Below, piece by piece: positions 44,513 through 52,460 of a DNA stretch of 64,000 nucleotides. Position numbers and translations under genes: made by a program. The first letter of the stretch is position 1. Each line of letters begins with the position of its first letter. Under the pieces are notes generated by a model. The model made no database searches, was not told the DNA's origin, and was given only the letters and a program-made list of their open reading frames with translations. Source of the stretch: Lacisediminihabitans changchengi (GTDB taxonomy: Bacteria > Actinomycetota > Actinomycetes > Actinomycetales > Microbacteriaceae); NCBI RefSeq assembly GCF_016634425.1, contig NZ_JAEPES010000002.1, forward strand, positions 62,001-126,000, in the 5' to 3' direction.

Positions 44513-46042
44513 TCAGCGCACGTAGCGCACGACGTTGGTCGTCGAAATGTTCCACTCGCGCTCGACGTGGAAGCCCAAGGCCGCCAATTTCTCGGCCACG
44601 CTCGGCCGCCAATCCTGCTTATCGCTGGTGATGAGCCAGGCAACACTGGTGCCGTCGAACCGCTCGGTCACCTGGTCGAGCGGATACGCGGTCTCCCAGA
44701 GGGTGCCGGTCTGCGCGGCCGGGGTCTTGAGCTTCACGTCGACGAGCCCTGCGAAAGCCTCGGGATACGAGTACTCGATCACCCGGCTGGTCGCGGCCTT
44801 GTGTTTGCGTAGCGGCCCCCAGATCACAGCTTCTGAGGCGTCAGGAGCGTCGGCAGCCCGTTCGCGAGCCACGAGTTCGGCGACCTGGTTCCACGCCGTC
44901 GACTGCTTCGCGGTTGGCGTGCGCTGCGCGATGTACGAGGGCATCGTGAGCACGGCACAGAGGGCGACGATGCCCGCCGCCATCCACCAGCGGCGAACGG
45001 ATGTCGCGGCCACCGCCATGAGCACGGCTGCGGCCGGCGCGCTGAACGTGACATACCGCGCCGAGTACAGCGGATCCACCAGCACCGACGCGACCAGGAG
45101 CCCGGCCGTCGGCACGATCAGCCAGGGCAGCACCACGGCCGCAAACCCGACCCCCGCTCTGCGATAGCGCGGGTGCCTGCGCAGCAGCAGCACCGCGCCA
45201 ATGACAATGAGGATCCAACCCGCGATCGCGAACGTGTTATTGCGATAGAACCACTGGGCGACGAAGACGCCGTGCAGCGTATCGGCGTCGAGCGGGAGGA
45301 TCCAGGAGACCTGACCGGACTGGGCATCGGCCAGCCGCAGCAGCGGGATGCTGGCGAGCCCCGCCACCGCGGCCGCGGCGGCGAACAGGCCGACCGACCG
45401 TCGATCGCGGCGCGCGTTCAGGATCACCGTGACGGCGTGGGCGGCGATCACCAGGGCCAGATAGAGGAAGGTCCAGATGGCGAGCGTGGCGAGAAGGGCA
45501 TATGCGGTCCACCAGAGCAGGCGCGAGCGTCGGGATTGTGCGGCGCGACGCCACGCTCCGACGAAGACCAGGGTGAGACCGATGGCCAGCACGACCTGCA
45601 CGGCGTAGGAGCGGCCTTCGCCGCCCATCCAGGTCACCCGGGGCAGCAGCAGAAACAGTACGGCGGAGGTGATGGCGAGGCGTTCGGATGCGAACCTGCG
45701 CACCAGTACGAGCAGCAACGCCGCGGCGAGCCCGGTGGCGGCGGCGCTCGGGAGGCGCAGGGTGGACGGCGTGTAGCCCACCAGATCGAACCAGACGTGC
45801 ATCGCCGCGTAGTACACGCCGTGCACCGCGTCGATGCCCCCGAGCATCCGAAAAAGCTCGGGCCAGCTTCGGGTCGTGGCCGAGATGGTCGCCGCCTCGT
45901 CGAACCAGACCGACGGCACCCACGAGAAGGCGAAGGTGACGAGCAGTCCGAGCACGCCGACGGATGCCGGGGCAATCAGCTGGCGCGCGGACCCGTTCGG
46001 GCGGCTGACCGTGACGGGCGCGGTGGGGCGGAGCGTGGTCAT
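44513..46042 (-). CDS. Polytopic membrane glycosyltransferase (GT39/ArnT-like)
   Basis: 509 aa with about ten to twelve membrane segments. After a short cytoplasmic start comes WVPSVWFDEAATISATTRSW, with the Asp-Glu pair of GT-C glycosyltransferases in the first loop, then HGVYYAAMHVWFDLVGYTP. The C-terminal 130 residues form a soluble extracytoplasmic domain. The donor is presumably a polyprenol-phosphate sugar; the acceptor is unknown. ATG 46042 is preferred over the 46156 frame start because the longer version runs through the upstream hairpin and adds no membrane signal. Confidence 0.8.
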   Translation of the reverse strand: MTTLRPTAPVTVSRPNGSARQLIAPASVGVLGLLVTFAFSWVPSVWFDEAATISATTRSWPELFRMLGGIDAVHGVYYAAMHVWFDLVGYTPSTLRLPSAAATGLAAALLLVLVRRFASERLAITSAVLFLLLPRVTWMGGEGRSYAVQVVLAIGLTLVFVGAWRRAAQSRRSRLLWWTAYALLATLAIWTFLYLALVIAAHAVTVILNARRDRRSVGLFAAAAAVAGLASIPLLRLADAQSGQVSWILPLDADTLHGVFVAQWFYRNNTFAIAGWILIVIGAVLLLRRHPRYRRAGVGFAAVVLPWLIVPTAGLLVASVLVDPLYSARYVTFSAPAAAVLMAVAATSVRRWWMAAGIVALCAVLTMPSYIAQRTPTAKQSTAWNQVAELVARERAADAPDASEAVIWGPLRKHKAATSRVIEYSYPEAFAGLVDVKLKTPAAQTGTLWETAYPLDQVTERFDGTSVAWLITSDKQDWRPSVAEKLAALGFHVEREWNISTTNVVRYVR

Positions 46043-46115
46043 CCGGTCATCCCCCCTCTGCTTTTCGCCTGTCTGGCTATTGAGTGTTTGGCCACTCACT
46101 GTTCGGCTACTCACG

Positions 46116-46156
46116 ATGATGGGGCCCGCCGCAGCGATTGCGGAGGACCCCATCAT
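46116..46156 (-). terminator. Hairpin terminator after the lipoprotein gene
   Basis: ATGATGGGG and CCCCATCAT arms (9 bp) with an inner CCGC/GCGG stem, 46 bases beyond the stop of the leftward lipoprotein gene at 46202. No T-run. Confidence 0.55.
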
Positions 46157-46201
46157 TAGAGCGACATCGTGAAAGCGACGTTACTCCGTGTCTCTCAACG
46201 A

Positions 46202-46894
46202 CTACTTGGTTGCAACCGTGATGGTCGCAACGCCGACCAGCAGCTGCGACTTGACGGCGTCGGTGCTGAAGGTCTTGTTCAGCAGATCGGCGGCGACGGC
46301 CGAGATGTGAACCGTGGTGCCGGTGAGGATGGCGTTGTCACCGTCCATCTGCAGCGGCTGCAGCGTTCCGCCGTAGAGGTTGAACAGAAGCGCCTGGGTG
46401 GCGGCGGAGGTGCCGTTGACGGCGACGTCACCATACAACTTCGAGGTGCCGGGGTCGATGGTGAAGTTGGTCAGCTCGACCGTGGTGCCACCGGCCGCCA
46501 GCGAGAAGCCGGAACCCTCGTGCTTGATCGAACCCTGGACGTACGGGCGGTACTTCTCGCTCGGGTCGAAGTACTTGACGTTGCCGCCCGTGATCGGAAA
46601 GTGGAGGCTGCCGTCGGTGAGGGTAGCGGTTCCGACCGTGCCGGGCGTGAGGCCCAGGGTGGTGAGGGCTGCCGCGAAGCCCGCGTCGAGCTTTACCGCG
46701 GTGTCGACACCGGTCAGTGCCGGGATGTCGGCCAGCGCCTTCGGAGCCGCCGCAGCGGAGGAGGACGTGTCGGAGGACTTGGTGGAGGTGTCCGCGCTGG
46801 AGCTCATCGAGCAGCCGGCCAGTGTGGCGACGAGGAGGCCGGCAGCGGCGATTCCGATGGTTGCCTTGGCGGCGGTGTTCTTGAACGAAAGCAT
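46202..46894 (-). CDS. Lipoprotein of unknown function (paralogue of the secreted protein at 3384-4049)
   Basis: 230 aa. Lipoprotein signal peptide with lipobox LAGC (ATIGIAAAGLLVATLAGCSM), Ser/Thr/Ala-rich linker, then the same beta-rich domain as the protein at 3384: LTDGSLHFPITGG, RPYVQGSIKHEGSGF, LTNFTIDPGTSKLYGDVAVNG, LFNLYGGTLQPLQMDGDNAILTGTTVH-type blocks and C-terminal LLVGVATITVATK. The signal peptides differ (lipid-anchored here, released there). Shine-Dalgarno AAGGGA lies 9 bases before ATG 46894; the earlier frame start at 46996 is rejected. It may be in one operon with the GT87-like gene upstream (85 bp). Confidence 0.85.
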   Translation of the reverse strand: MLSFKNTAAKATIGIAAAGLLVATLAGCSMSSSADTSTKSSDTSSSAAAAPKALADIPALTGVDTAVKLDAGFAAALTTLGLTPGTVGTATLTDGSLHFPITGGNVKYFDPSEKYRPYVQGSIKHEGSGFSLAAGGTTVELTNFTIDPGTSKLYGDVAVNGTSAATQALLFNLYGGTLQPLQMDGDNAILTGTTVHISAVAADLLNKTFSTDAVKSQLLVGVATITVATK

Positions 46895-46979
46895 GGTCTT
46901 TATCCCTTTCCTCGCCTGCCGAAGGTGGCGGGCGGTTCTGGGTAGTCGTTCGGCCACCCTCGCGAAAACGACGGGCCTG

Positions 46980-48353
46980 TTACCGTTTTGTGACAAGACG
47001 GCGTGCCCGCGGAATCCACTTCTGGCGGTAGCAGGTCACCGCCACCACCACGAAAACCGCTGTTCCGACCGCGGTCGCGGTGATCCCGGGCATGGGCGCG
47101 AGCAGCCGGGCGGTAAGGGCGAGCGGCACGGCAAACCATTCCCAGCGCCCGGTCATGGCGATGAACGGAACGAGCAGGAGTGCATACCAGGGGTAGCGCG
47201 GGCTCACGATGAGCAGCACGGTGCCGATCATGATCAGCTGCCCGAACCATGGTCGCAGCGGGTCGGTCTTCCACCACACCAGCGCTGCGGTGAGCGCGAT
47301 GAGCAGCGCGGCCACGACCAGCGCTGCGGATTTCGGCACCACCAGACCGATCAGCGCGAACCGGTTGCCGCTTTCGTAACCCTCCTCGCTGAGGTAGCCG
47401 GGCAGGTAACCGAGCACGCCGACTCCGGTTGCGAGCACATACGGCACGTAGAGCAGCGCGAAGGTGGCGACGGCCGCGAGGATCACCTTCCACGGCTGCT
47501 TCTTGAGCAGGGCCGGCGCGGCGATCACCGGGATGAGCTTCGCCGCGATCGCCGCACCCAGCGCGATGCCGCCGCGGAAGCGGAAGCCGCGAGAGACCGC
47601 GAGAGTCGCCACCACGACGAGCAGGCCGCCGAGGACATCCACGTGGGAATTGGTGACGGCCTCGGTGGCGACGAGCGGGCTCCAGGCCCACAGGGCCGCC
47701 CAGCGCGGGTCGATGCCGCGCCGCCGCATGGCGGTGATCAGGAGCACCGTAATGCCGACGCTCAGGAGCAGACCGGTGAGTTGCAGCGGCCAATAGGCGG
47801 CGGTGGTCGGCACCAGAAAGCGCACGCCGGCGAAATAGAGCTCGCTGGTCGGCGGGTAGATGGTGTTGACCTTCGAGCGGTTGATGGCGGTGCAGAGCGG
47901 ATCGCCCGACGGGATGCCCGAGGTCTTGTGGGTGCGCGGCTCGAAGCAGGTGTGGGTGCCGTCGGCGTTCTCGCGCGGGGTCGGGAACAGCCAGTCAGTG
48001 CGGAGGTGTGCCAGCTCGTCGGCGACAGGGACGTAGGCGTACGGCGAGATCCCGGCATCCTGAACGATGCCGTCCCAGGCGTAGCGCGCGGAATCGGTGC
48101 TGGTGTTGGGCGGACCGGCCATGGCCGCGCCGCCGATCAGCACCGAACCGGCGACGACCAGCACGATCGCGGCGCGAGTCGGAACCTTTTTCAGCAGAAT
48201 GACCGCGAGGGCGAAGAGCAGCCAGAGTCCGGCCGTGCAGAGCAGCAGCCCGGTGTCGTGCTTCGGGTCGAGAAAGCCGTACGCCGTGACCGAGAAGGCC
48301 GTCAACACCACCATGGCGATGAGGATGATTCCGGTAAACACTATGCGCTTCAC
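46980..48353 (-). CDS. Membrane mannosyltransferase-like protein (GT87/DUF2029 type)
   Basis: 457 aa with about eleven to thirteen hydrophobic segments. The extracytoplasmic loop DSARYAWDGIVQDAGISPYAY, with an Asp in the position of the GT-C catalytic base, and NTIYPPTSELYFAGV and IVSPRYPWYALLLVPF are typical of polyprenol-phosphate-mannose-dependent glycosyltransferases of actinobacteria. Product unknown. The start is GTG 48353, with TACGGT 7 bases upstream. It is divergent from the Mo oxidoreductase gene. Confidence 0.82.
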   Translation of the reverse strand: MKRIVFTGIILIAMVVLTAFSVTAYGFLDPKHDTGLLLCTAGLWLLFALAVILLKKVPTRAAIVLVVAGSVLIGGAAMAGPPNTSTDSARYAWDGIVQDAGISPYAYVPVADELAHLRTDWLFPTPRENADGTHTCFEPRTHKTSGIPSGDPLCTAINRSKVNTIYPPTSELYFAGVRFLVPTTAAYWPLQLTGLLLSVGITVLLITAMRRRGIDPRWAALWAWSPLVATEAVTNSHVDVLGGLLVVVATLAVSRGFRFRGGIALGAAIAAKLIPVIAAPALLKKQPWKVILAAVATFALLYVPYVLATGVGVLGYLPGYLSEEGYESGNRFALIGLVVPKSAALVVAALLIALTAALVWWKTDPLRPWFGQLIMIGTVLLIVSPRYPWYALLLVPFIAMTGRWEWFAVPLALTARLLAPMPGITATAVGTAVFVVVAVTCYRQKWIPRARRLVTKR

Positions 48354-48360
48354 GGGGCTG

Positions 48361-48366
48361 ACCGTA
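48361..48366 (-). promoter_or_regulatory. -10 hexamer TACGGT, leaderless start
   Basis: TACGGT on the minus strand, CAGCCCC (seven bases), then GTG at 48353. Confidence 0.5.
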
Positions 48367-48448
48367 CAGTGAGCGAAGGGGAGAGACCTGTCGAATCGCT
48401 CGACGGTCTCGAATAGGTCATATGCATATGTCAGAGCGGGCCTAGATC

Positions 48449-49855
48449 ATGCGGCGCCTGCTGCTCGAGGCACGGCGTGCTCTGTCGACCCCCTCGCGAA
48501 ATCCACGGATGGCCGTTGCCGTCGGACGACTGTTGGGCGCGGCGTTCATCATCTGCTTCGGCACCGGGCTGTACAGCCACTTTCTTCAAGACCCGCTGCC
48601 CTGGATGGTATTCACCACCCGGCCGCTCTGGCTCTACCAGATCACGCAGGGCATCCACATCACGGCCGGCATCGCCTGCTTCCCGCTGCTGCTCGCCAAG
48701 CTCTACGTCGTCTTCCCTGATCTGTTCGCGTACCCGCCGATCAAAGGGCTTCCGAGCCTGCTCGAGCGCGGCTCGATCGCGCTCTTCGTGTCGTCGTCGA
48801 TCGTGCAGATCATCACCGGCCTGTTCGACACCTTTCAGTGGTACCCGTTCCCGTTCAACTTCCGGCAGGTGCACTTCGCGCTCTCGTTCGTGATCATCGG
48901 CTCCCTCGCCATTCATATCGCGGTGAAGCTGCCGAAGATCTCGCGCTATTGGACCCACGCGAAGTCGTACGACGCCGAGGGCAACCTGGTGCTGGATGAG
49001 GCGGATGTCGCGCCCACCGCCTCGACCGTGCGGGCCGAGTTGGCGCAGCATCCGAAACCGCTCGGACCGATCGTCCACCGGGCGGACCGCCTCACGGGCA
49101 GGCTCTTCGCCTGGATCGACAGTGCCCCGGTGCGCGGCAGTGCCCCGGAGCCCAGTTTCCCTGATGAGCCCAGCGCGCCTGATCAGCCCAGTGCGCTTGA
49201 TGAGCACAGTGCGCTTGATCAGCCCGGCGCGCCTGATAACCACAGTGCGCGGGCTGCCCGGGTGTCGCGCCGCGGCTTCGTCGCCACCGTCGGCATCGCG
49301 GTCGCCGCGTTGGTAGGTCTGACCGCGGGCCAGTCCTTCGCCTTCCTCGGCGGCACCAACGTCTTCGCGCCGCGCAAGAAGGGCATCGGTCCGGGCACCC
49401 TGCCGATCAACCGCACCGCTCGCGCGGCCCAGGTGACGGATGCCATGGTCGGCGCCGACTGGATCCTCACCGTGAAGCGCGGCGACGCCATCAGCACCTT
49501 CACCCGCGAACAGCTGCTCGCGATGCCGCAGCGGGAGGTGCAGCTACCGATCTCCTGCGTCGAAGGCTGGAGCCAGATGGCGACCTGGAGGGGAGTGCGC
49601 CTCAAGGATCTGACCGACACCGTCGGACGGAACCCGCGCGAAGATCTGCGCCTCACCAGTCTCGAGGTGAAGGGCGGATATCGGGTGACCGAGATGGGTC
49701 ACGAGTACATCGAAGACGATCTCACGCTCGTCGCGCTGCAACTCAACGGCGAGACTCTCGCCATGGATCATGGTTATCCCGCGCGCGTGATCGCTCCGGG
49801 GCGCCCGGGCGTGCTGCAGACCAAATGGCTGTCGAAGCTGGAGGTGCTGTCGTGA
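48449..49855 (+). CDS. Molybdopterin-dependent oxidoreductase fused to a cytochrome b561-like membrane domain
   Basis: 468 aa. The N-terminal 180 residues have about four membrane helices with histidines suited to heme (YQITQGIHITAGI, RQVHFALSFVIIGSLAIHIAV). A repetitive linker of six-residue units (PSAPDQ, PSALDE and variants, about residues 235-265) leads to another hydrophobic segment and a sulfite-oxidase-fold molybdopterin domain with the Mo-ligand Cys in LPISCVEGWSQMATW. A membrane-bound electron-transfer oxidoreductase is likely; substrate unknown. An in-frame TAG two codons upstream fixes the start at 48449. The stop overlaps the next gene by 4 bases. Confidence 0.87.
   Translation: MRRLLLEARRALSTPSRNPRMAVAVGRLLGAAFIICFGTGLYSHFLQDPLPWMVFTTRPLWLYQITQGIHITAGIACFPLLLAKLYVVFPDLFAYPPIKGLPSLLERGSIALFVSSSIVQIITGLFDTFQWYPFPFNFRQVHFALSFVIIGSLAIHIAVKLPKISRYWTHAKSYDAEGNLVLDEADVAPTASTVRAELAQHPKPLGPIVHRADRLTGRLFAWIDSAPVRGSAPEPSFPDEPSAPDQPSALDEHSALDQPGAPDNHSARAARVSRRGFVATVGIAVAALVGLTAGQSFAFLGGTNVFAPRKKGIGPGTLPINRTARAAQVTDAMVGADWILTVKRGDAISTFTREQLLAMPQREVQLPISCVEGWSQMATWRGVRLKDLTDTVGRNPREDLRLTSLEVKGGYRVTEMGHEYIEDDLTLVALQLNGETLAMDHGYPARVIAPGRPGVLQTKWLSKLEVLS
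49151..49240 (+). repeat. 18-bp in-frame tandem repeat, five copies
   Basis: Units such as CCCAGCGCGCCTGATCAG and CCCAGTGCGCTTGATGAG follow each other from 49151 to 49240 with a partial sixth. They encode the Pro/Ser/Asp linker between membrane and catalytic domains of the Mo oxidoreductase. Confidence 0.85.
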
Positions 49856-50295
49856 GGCTGGCCCGCGTCATCCTGATCGCGTTCGGTGTGCTGGTGCTGC
49901 TCCTCGGTGTCGTCGTGCTGTTCGAGACCAACACGCTGAAGAAGATCGCCGGGCTCGCCGCATGGCTGATCCTCGCCCTCATCGTGCATGACGGCATCAT
50001 CGCGGGGATCACGTTCGCGACGGCACTCACCCTGCGTAAGGCGGGCAGGAAGGTGCCGACGGCGGTGCTCGCGATCGTGCAGGGCGCGCTGGTGATCGCG
50101 GCGGTGTTCGCGATCGTCGTGGTGCCTGAGGTCTACAAGAAGTCGATCGGAACCAAGAACCCGACCGTGCTGCCGCTCGACTACGGGCCGACACTGCTGG
50201 GATTCTGGGGCGTGCTTGCGGCGCTTACCGTGGTGGGCATCGCGCTGTACCTGGTGCGCGCGCGGATGCGGCGCGGTAGTTCGCTGGTTGAGTAG
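49852..50295 (+). CDS. Small four-helix membrane protein
   Basis: 147 aa with four hydrophobic segments (first LARVILIAFGVLVLLLGVVVLFE) and a basic end RARMRRGSSLVE. It overlaps the stop codon of the Mo oxidoreductase gene by 4 bases (GTGA), so it is probably a subunit or assembly partner of that enzyme. The last residues SLVE and the TAG stop come from the left end of the adjacent dispersed repeat (CTGGTTGAGTAG). No known family recognised. Confidence 0.75.
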   Translation: MRLARVILIAFGVLVLLLGVVVLFETNTLKKIAGLAAWLILALIVHDGIIAGITFATALTLRKAGRKVPTAVLAIVQGALVIAAVFAIVVVPEVYKKSIGTKNPTVLPLDYGPTLLGFWGVLAALTVVGIALYLVRARMRRGSSLVE

Positions 50296-50396
50296 GCCGC
50301 GACGAAGGAGCAGCCGTATCGACACCCGTAACGCTCACGCGGGGTGGGTCTCGATACGCGTCCTCGTTCCTCGGGCGCTACTCGACCGACGAAAAA
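50283..50396. repeat. Long REP-like intergenic element
   Basis: CTGGTTGAGTAGGCCGCGAC at the left, CGCTACTCGACCGACG at the right, with CCGTATCGACACCC and GGGTGGGTCTCGATACG as inner inverted parts. It is the longest copy of the dispersed GGTYGAGTAG family in this window and lies between two convergent genes. Confidence 0.75.
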
Positions 50397-50416
50397 CGGC
50401 GCTACCCGACCGACGG

Positions 50417-51088
50417 CTACGCGCGGACGAAGCGGGTGAAGCTACGGCCGTCCGCTGCCCATGCGGCTGCGAGGCGCAGTCCCACGCGCGAGGAGCGGCG
50501 GGCCAGAGCGGTGCTCCCGATCTCGGCCCAGGGAAATTCGTCGCTTTGCTCGCCGTGGATGTCCGCGAGAGTGCCGATGAACACGTCGTCCCGCAAGGGC
50601 TCGCTGTTCACCTCCACCACGACGGACCCGTCGGGGGAGATCAGCTCTCGGCAGCGGGCCATGAGCGCGCTCGGGTCGCCGCCGATGCCGATGTTGCCGT
50701 CGACGAGCAGGCCCGTGGCCCAGCTGCCCTCGAGCGGAACCATCTCGAACACCGAGACCTCGCGCACCTGCAGCCCGGCCGCGCGAGCGATCGCGACGGC
50801 GGTCGGCGAAACATCGATGCCGAGGGCGACCAGCCCAAGATCGTTGGCGGCGCGCACCATGCGACCGGGACCGCAGCCGATATCGAGCACAGGTCCGGTG
50901 ACTCCGCGCAACAGTGCAATGTCGGTGGCGTCGGCGTCGTCGCTCCAGCGGGCGGCATTCATCGTCGAGTGCGGGACGGATGACCCGGCCCGCGCATCGC
51001 GCAGATACAGCACGTCGTCATCACGCCGCAGGGCGCGGGCATAGGGCTCGGCGCCCCCGGAGCCGAAGGTCGCAACAGCGAGACTCAC
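50417..51088 (-). CDS. Class I SAM-dependent methyltransferase
   Basis: 223 aa. The SAM-binding motif I is GPVLDIGCGPGRMVRAANDLGL, then LGIDVSPTAVAIARAAG (motif post-I), with a strand DGSVVVEVNSEPL. It is the last gene of a three-gene leftward operon with a DUF2064 protein and a GT2 enzyme; its GTG start overlaps the DUF2064 stop (GTGA). The substrate is unknown but the neighbours suggest a nucleotide sugar or glycan intermediate. Confidence 0.87.
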   Translation of the reverse strand: MSLAVATFGSGGAEPYARALRRDDDVLYLRDARAGSSVPHSTMNAARWSDDADATDIALLRGVTGPVLDIGCGPGRMVRAANDLGLVALGIDVSPTAVAIARAAGLQVREVSVFEMVPLEGSWATGLLVDGNIGIGGDPSALMARCRELISPDGSVVVEVNSEPLRDDVFIGTLADIHGEQSDEFPWAEIGSTALARRSSRVGLRLAAAWAADGRSFTRFVRA

Positions 51089-51735
51089 CGCGCACCATCC
51101 TGCGCCTCGAATGAACCCGAGAGGTCGAAGGAGCGCAGAGTGCGGGAGAACCGGGTATCGGGCGCTAGCGCGGCGACGGCCCGGGCATCCGTGATGGTGT
51201 CGACGTCGATCAGCTCTGCCAGCATGCCGACGCCGAGGCCGGCGGAGCGGAGGCTCTCGAGCTGTAAGCGACCGGTATCGTCGCGCGACATCGGAACTCC
51301 CCGGATGAGGTCGCCGTTCGGTTCGGCGAGCGCGAGCGTCCAGTATCCGCCATCGTTGGCGTAGCCGAGCCAGGCATCGATGCCGTCGGGCCACGGCGCG
51401 AACACGGGGGCGAGGTGGTCGGCGGTCAGCTGGGGGGTGTCCATGCCGACGAGCACGGTCGGGCCGTCGCATTCGTCGAAGATCGCTCCGAGGCGCATGT
51501 CGAGGTCTCCGCTCACTTGATGTATCACATCGAATGGTTCGGAGCCCTGGGGTAAGAGGTTGCCGTCGAAGGCGAGAATGCGGCGGGATGCGGGAAGCGC
51601 GGTCACCACTGCCAGCGTGTCGGCGAGTGCTGCGGCGGCGAGCTCCGCCGCCTGCTCGTAGCTGAGCGGAGGGTGCAGCCTGGTCTTCACCTTGCCCGCA
51701 ACGGTCTCCTTGGCGATCACGATCACGGTGGTCAC
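51085..51735 (-). CDS. DUF2064 / TIGR04282-type glycosyltransferase-like protein
   Basis: 216 aa with a nucleotide-diphospho-sugar transferase fold. N-terminal TTVIVIAKETVAGKVKTRLHP is the family hallmark (K-x-x-x-x-G-x-V-K-T-R-L), followed by VLVGMDTPQLTADHL and the GGYWTLALAEP loop. Such proteins are often neighbours of GT2 enzymes of the selenodomain/arsenosugar-associated type. It overlaps the GT2 gene upstream and the methyltransferase downstream by 4 bases each. Confidence 0.87.
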   Translation of the reverse strand: MTTVIVIAKETVAGKVKTRLHPPLSYEQAAELAAAALADTLAVVTALPASRRILAFDGNLLPQGSEPFDVIHQVSGDLDMRLGAIFDECDGPTVLVGMDTPQLTADHLAPVFAPWPDGIDAWLGYANDGGYWTLALAEPNGDLIRGVPMSRDDTGRLQLESLRSAGLGVGMLAELIDVDTITDARAVAALAPDTRFSRTLRSFDLSGSFEAQDGAR

Positions 51736-52400
51736 CGGGGCAGCTCCCGGAGTAGTCGCGACATATCCTTCACGGCGATGACCGTACCCCGCAGGGTTCC
51801 GGTCACCTTCGAGCGCCCGACCCGCGGCGAATATGGAGCGTCGACCTCGACCACGCGCAGGCCGGCGGATGCTGCGCGCAACACCATTTCGAGGGGATAC
51901 CCGCTCCGCCGGTCCCGCAGGTCGAAGCCGAGGAGCTGTTGCCGCCGGGCGACCCGCATCGGGCCGAGGTCGTGCAACGGGATGCCGGTGGCCCGGCGCA
52001 TCAGAATCGCGAGCGCTCGGTTGGCCAGGCGTGCGTGCACCGGCCAGGCACCGCGGATGGTCGGTCGACGGCGTCCGAGCACCAGGTCCGCGGCGCCCGA
52101 GTCGAGCAGCGCAACCATGGGAGGGAGGTCGGCCGGATCCATCGAGGAGTCCGCGTCGCAGAACGCGACGACCGGGGCGGTGGCGGCCAGGAGTCCGGCG
52201 TGGGCTGCCGCGCCGAACCCGCGGCGGGTCTCGGCGACCACGAGGGCGCCGTGCGCGCGGGCGACGTCGGCGGAGTCATCCGTTGATCCGTTGTCCACCA
52301 CGATCGCGCGGTAGCCAGCGGGGATTCGGGAGAGCACCCAGGGGAGGGCGGCGGCCTCGTTCAGGCAGGGCAGCACGATGTCTACCTGTGGGGTTGTCAC
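51732..52400 (-). CDS. Family 2 glycosyltransferase
   Basis: 222 aa. VDIVLPCLNEAAALPWVLSRI at the N-terminus, the donor-binding VVDNGSTDDSADVARAHG and metal-binding AFCDADSSMDPADLP define a GT-A fold GT2 enzyme; a polyprenol-phosphate or sugar-nucleotide donor is likely. It is first in the operon GT2-DUF2064-methyltransferase. GTG 52400 is preceded at 6 bases by TACTCT. The apparent frame continuing upstream is antisense to the Mo oxidoreductase gene. Confidence 0.87.
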   Translation of the reverse strand: MTTPQVDIVLPCLNEAAALPWVLSRIPAGYRAIVVDNGSTDDSADVARAHGALVVAETRRGFGAAAHAGLLAATAPVVAFCDADSSMDPADLPPMVALLDSGAADLVLGRRRPTIRGAWPVHARLANRALAILMRRATGIPLHDLGPMRVARRQQLLGFDLRDRRSGYPLEMVLRAASAGLRVVEVDAPYSPRVGRSKVTGTLRGTVIAVKDMSRLLRELPR

Positions 52401-52406
52401 GTTCCG

Positions 52407-52412
52407 AGAGTA
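52407..52412 (-). promoter_or_regulatory. -10 hexamer TACTCT, leaderless start of the GT2 operon
   Basis: TACTCT on the minus strand, CGGAAC, then GTG at 52400. A divergent TACTCT lies at 52450. Confidence 0.55.
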
Positions 52413-52449
52413 CGGGAAGGCTCGCAGCAAGCTGGAAGGCGCATCGACG

Positions 52450-52455
52450 TACTCT
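52450..52455 (+). promoter_or_regulatory. -10 hexamer TACTCT, near-leaderless start
   Basis: TACTCT, five bases, then ATG at 52461. The spacing is one base shorter than in the other cases. Confidence 0.45.
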
Positions 52456-52460
52456 GAACC

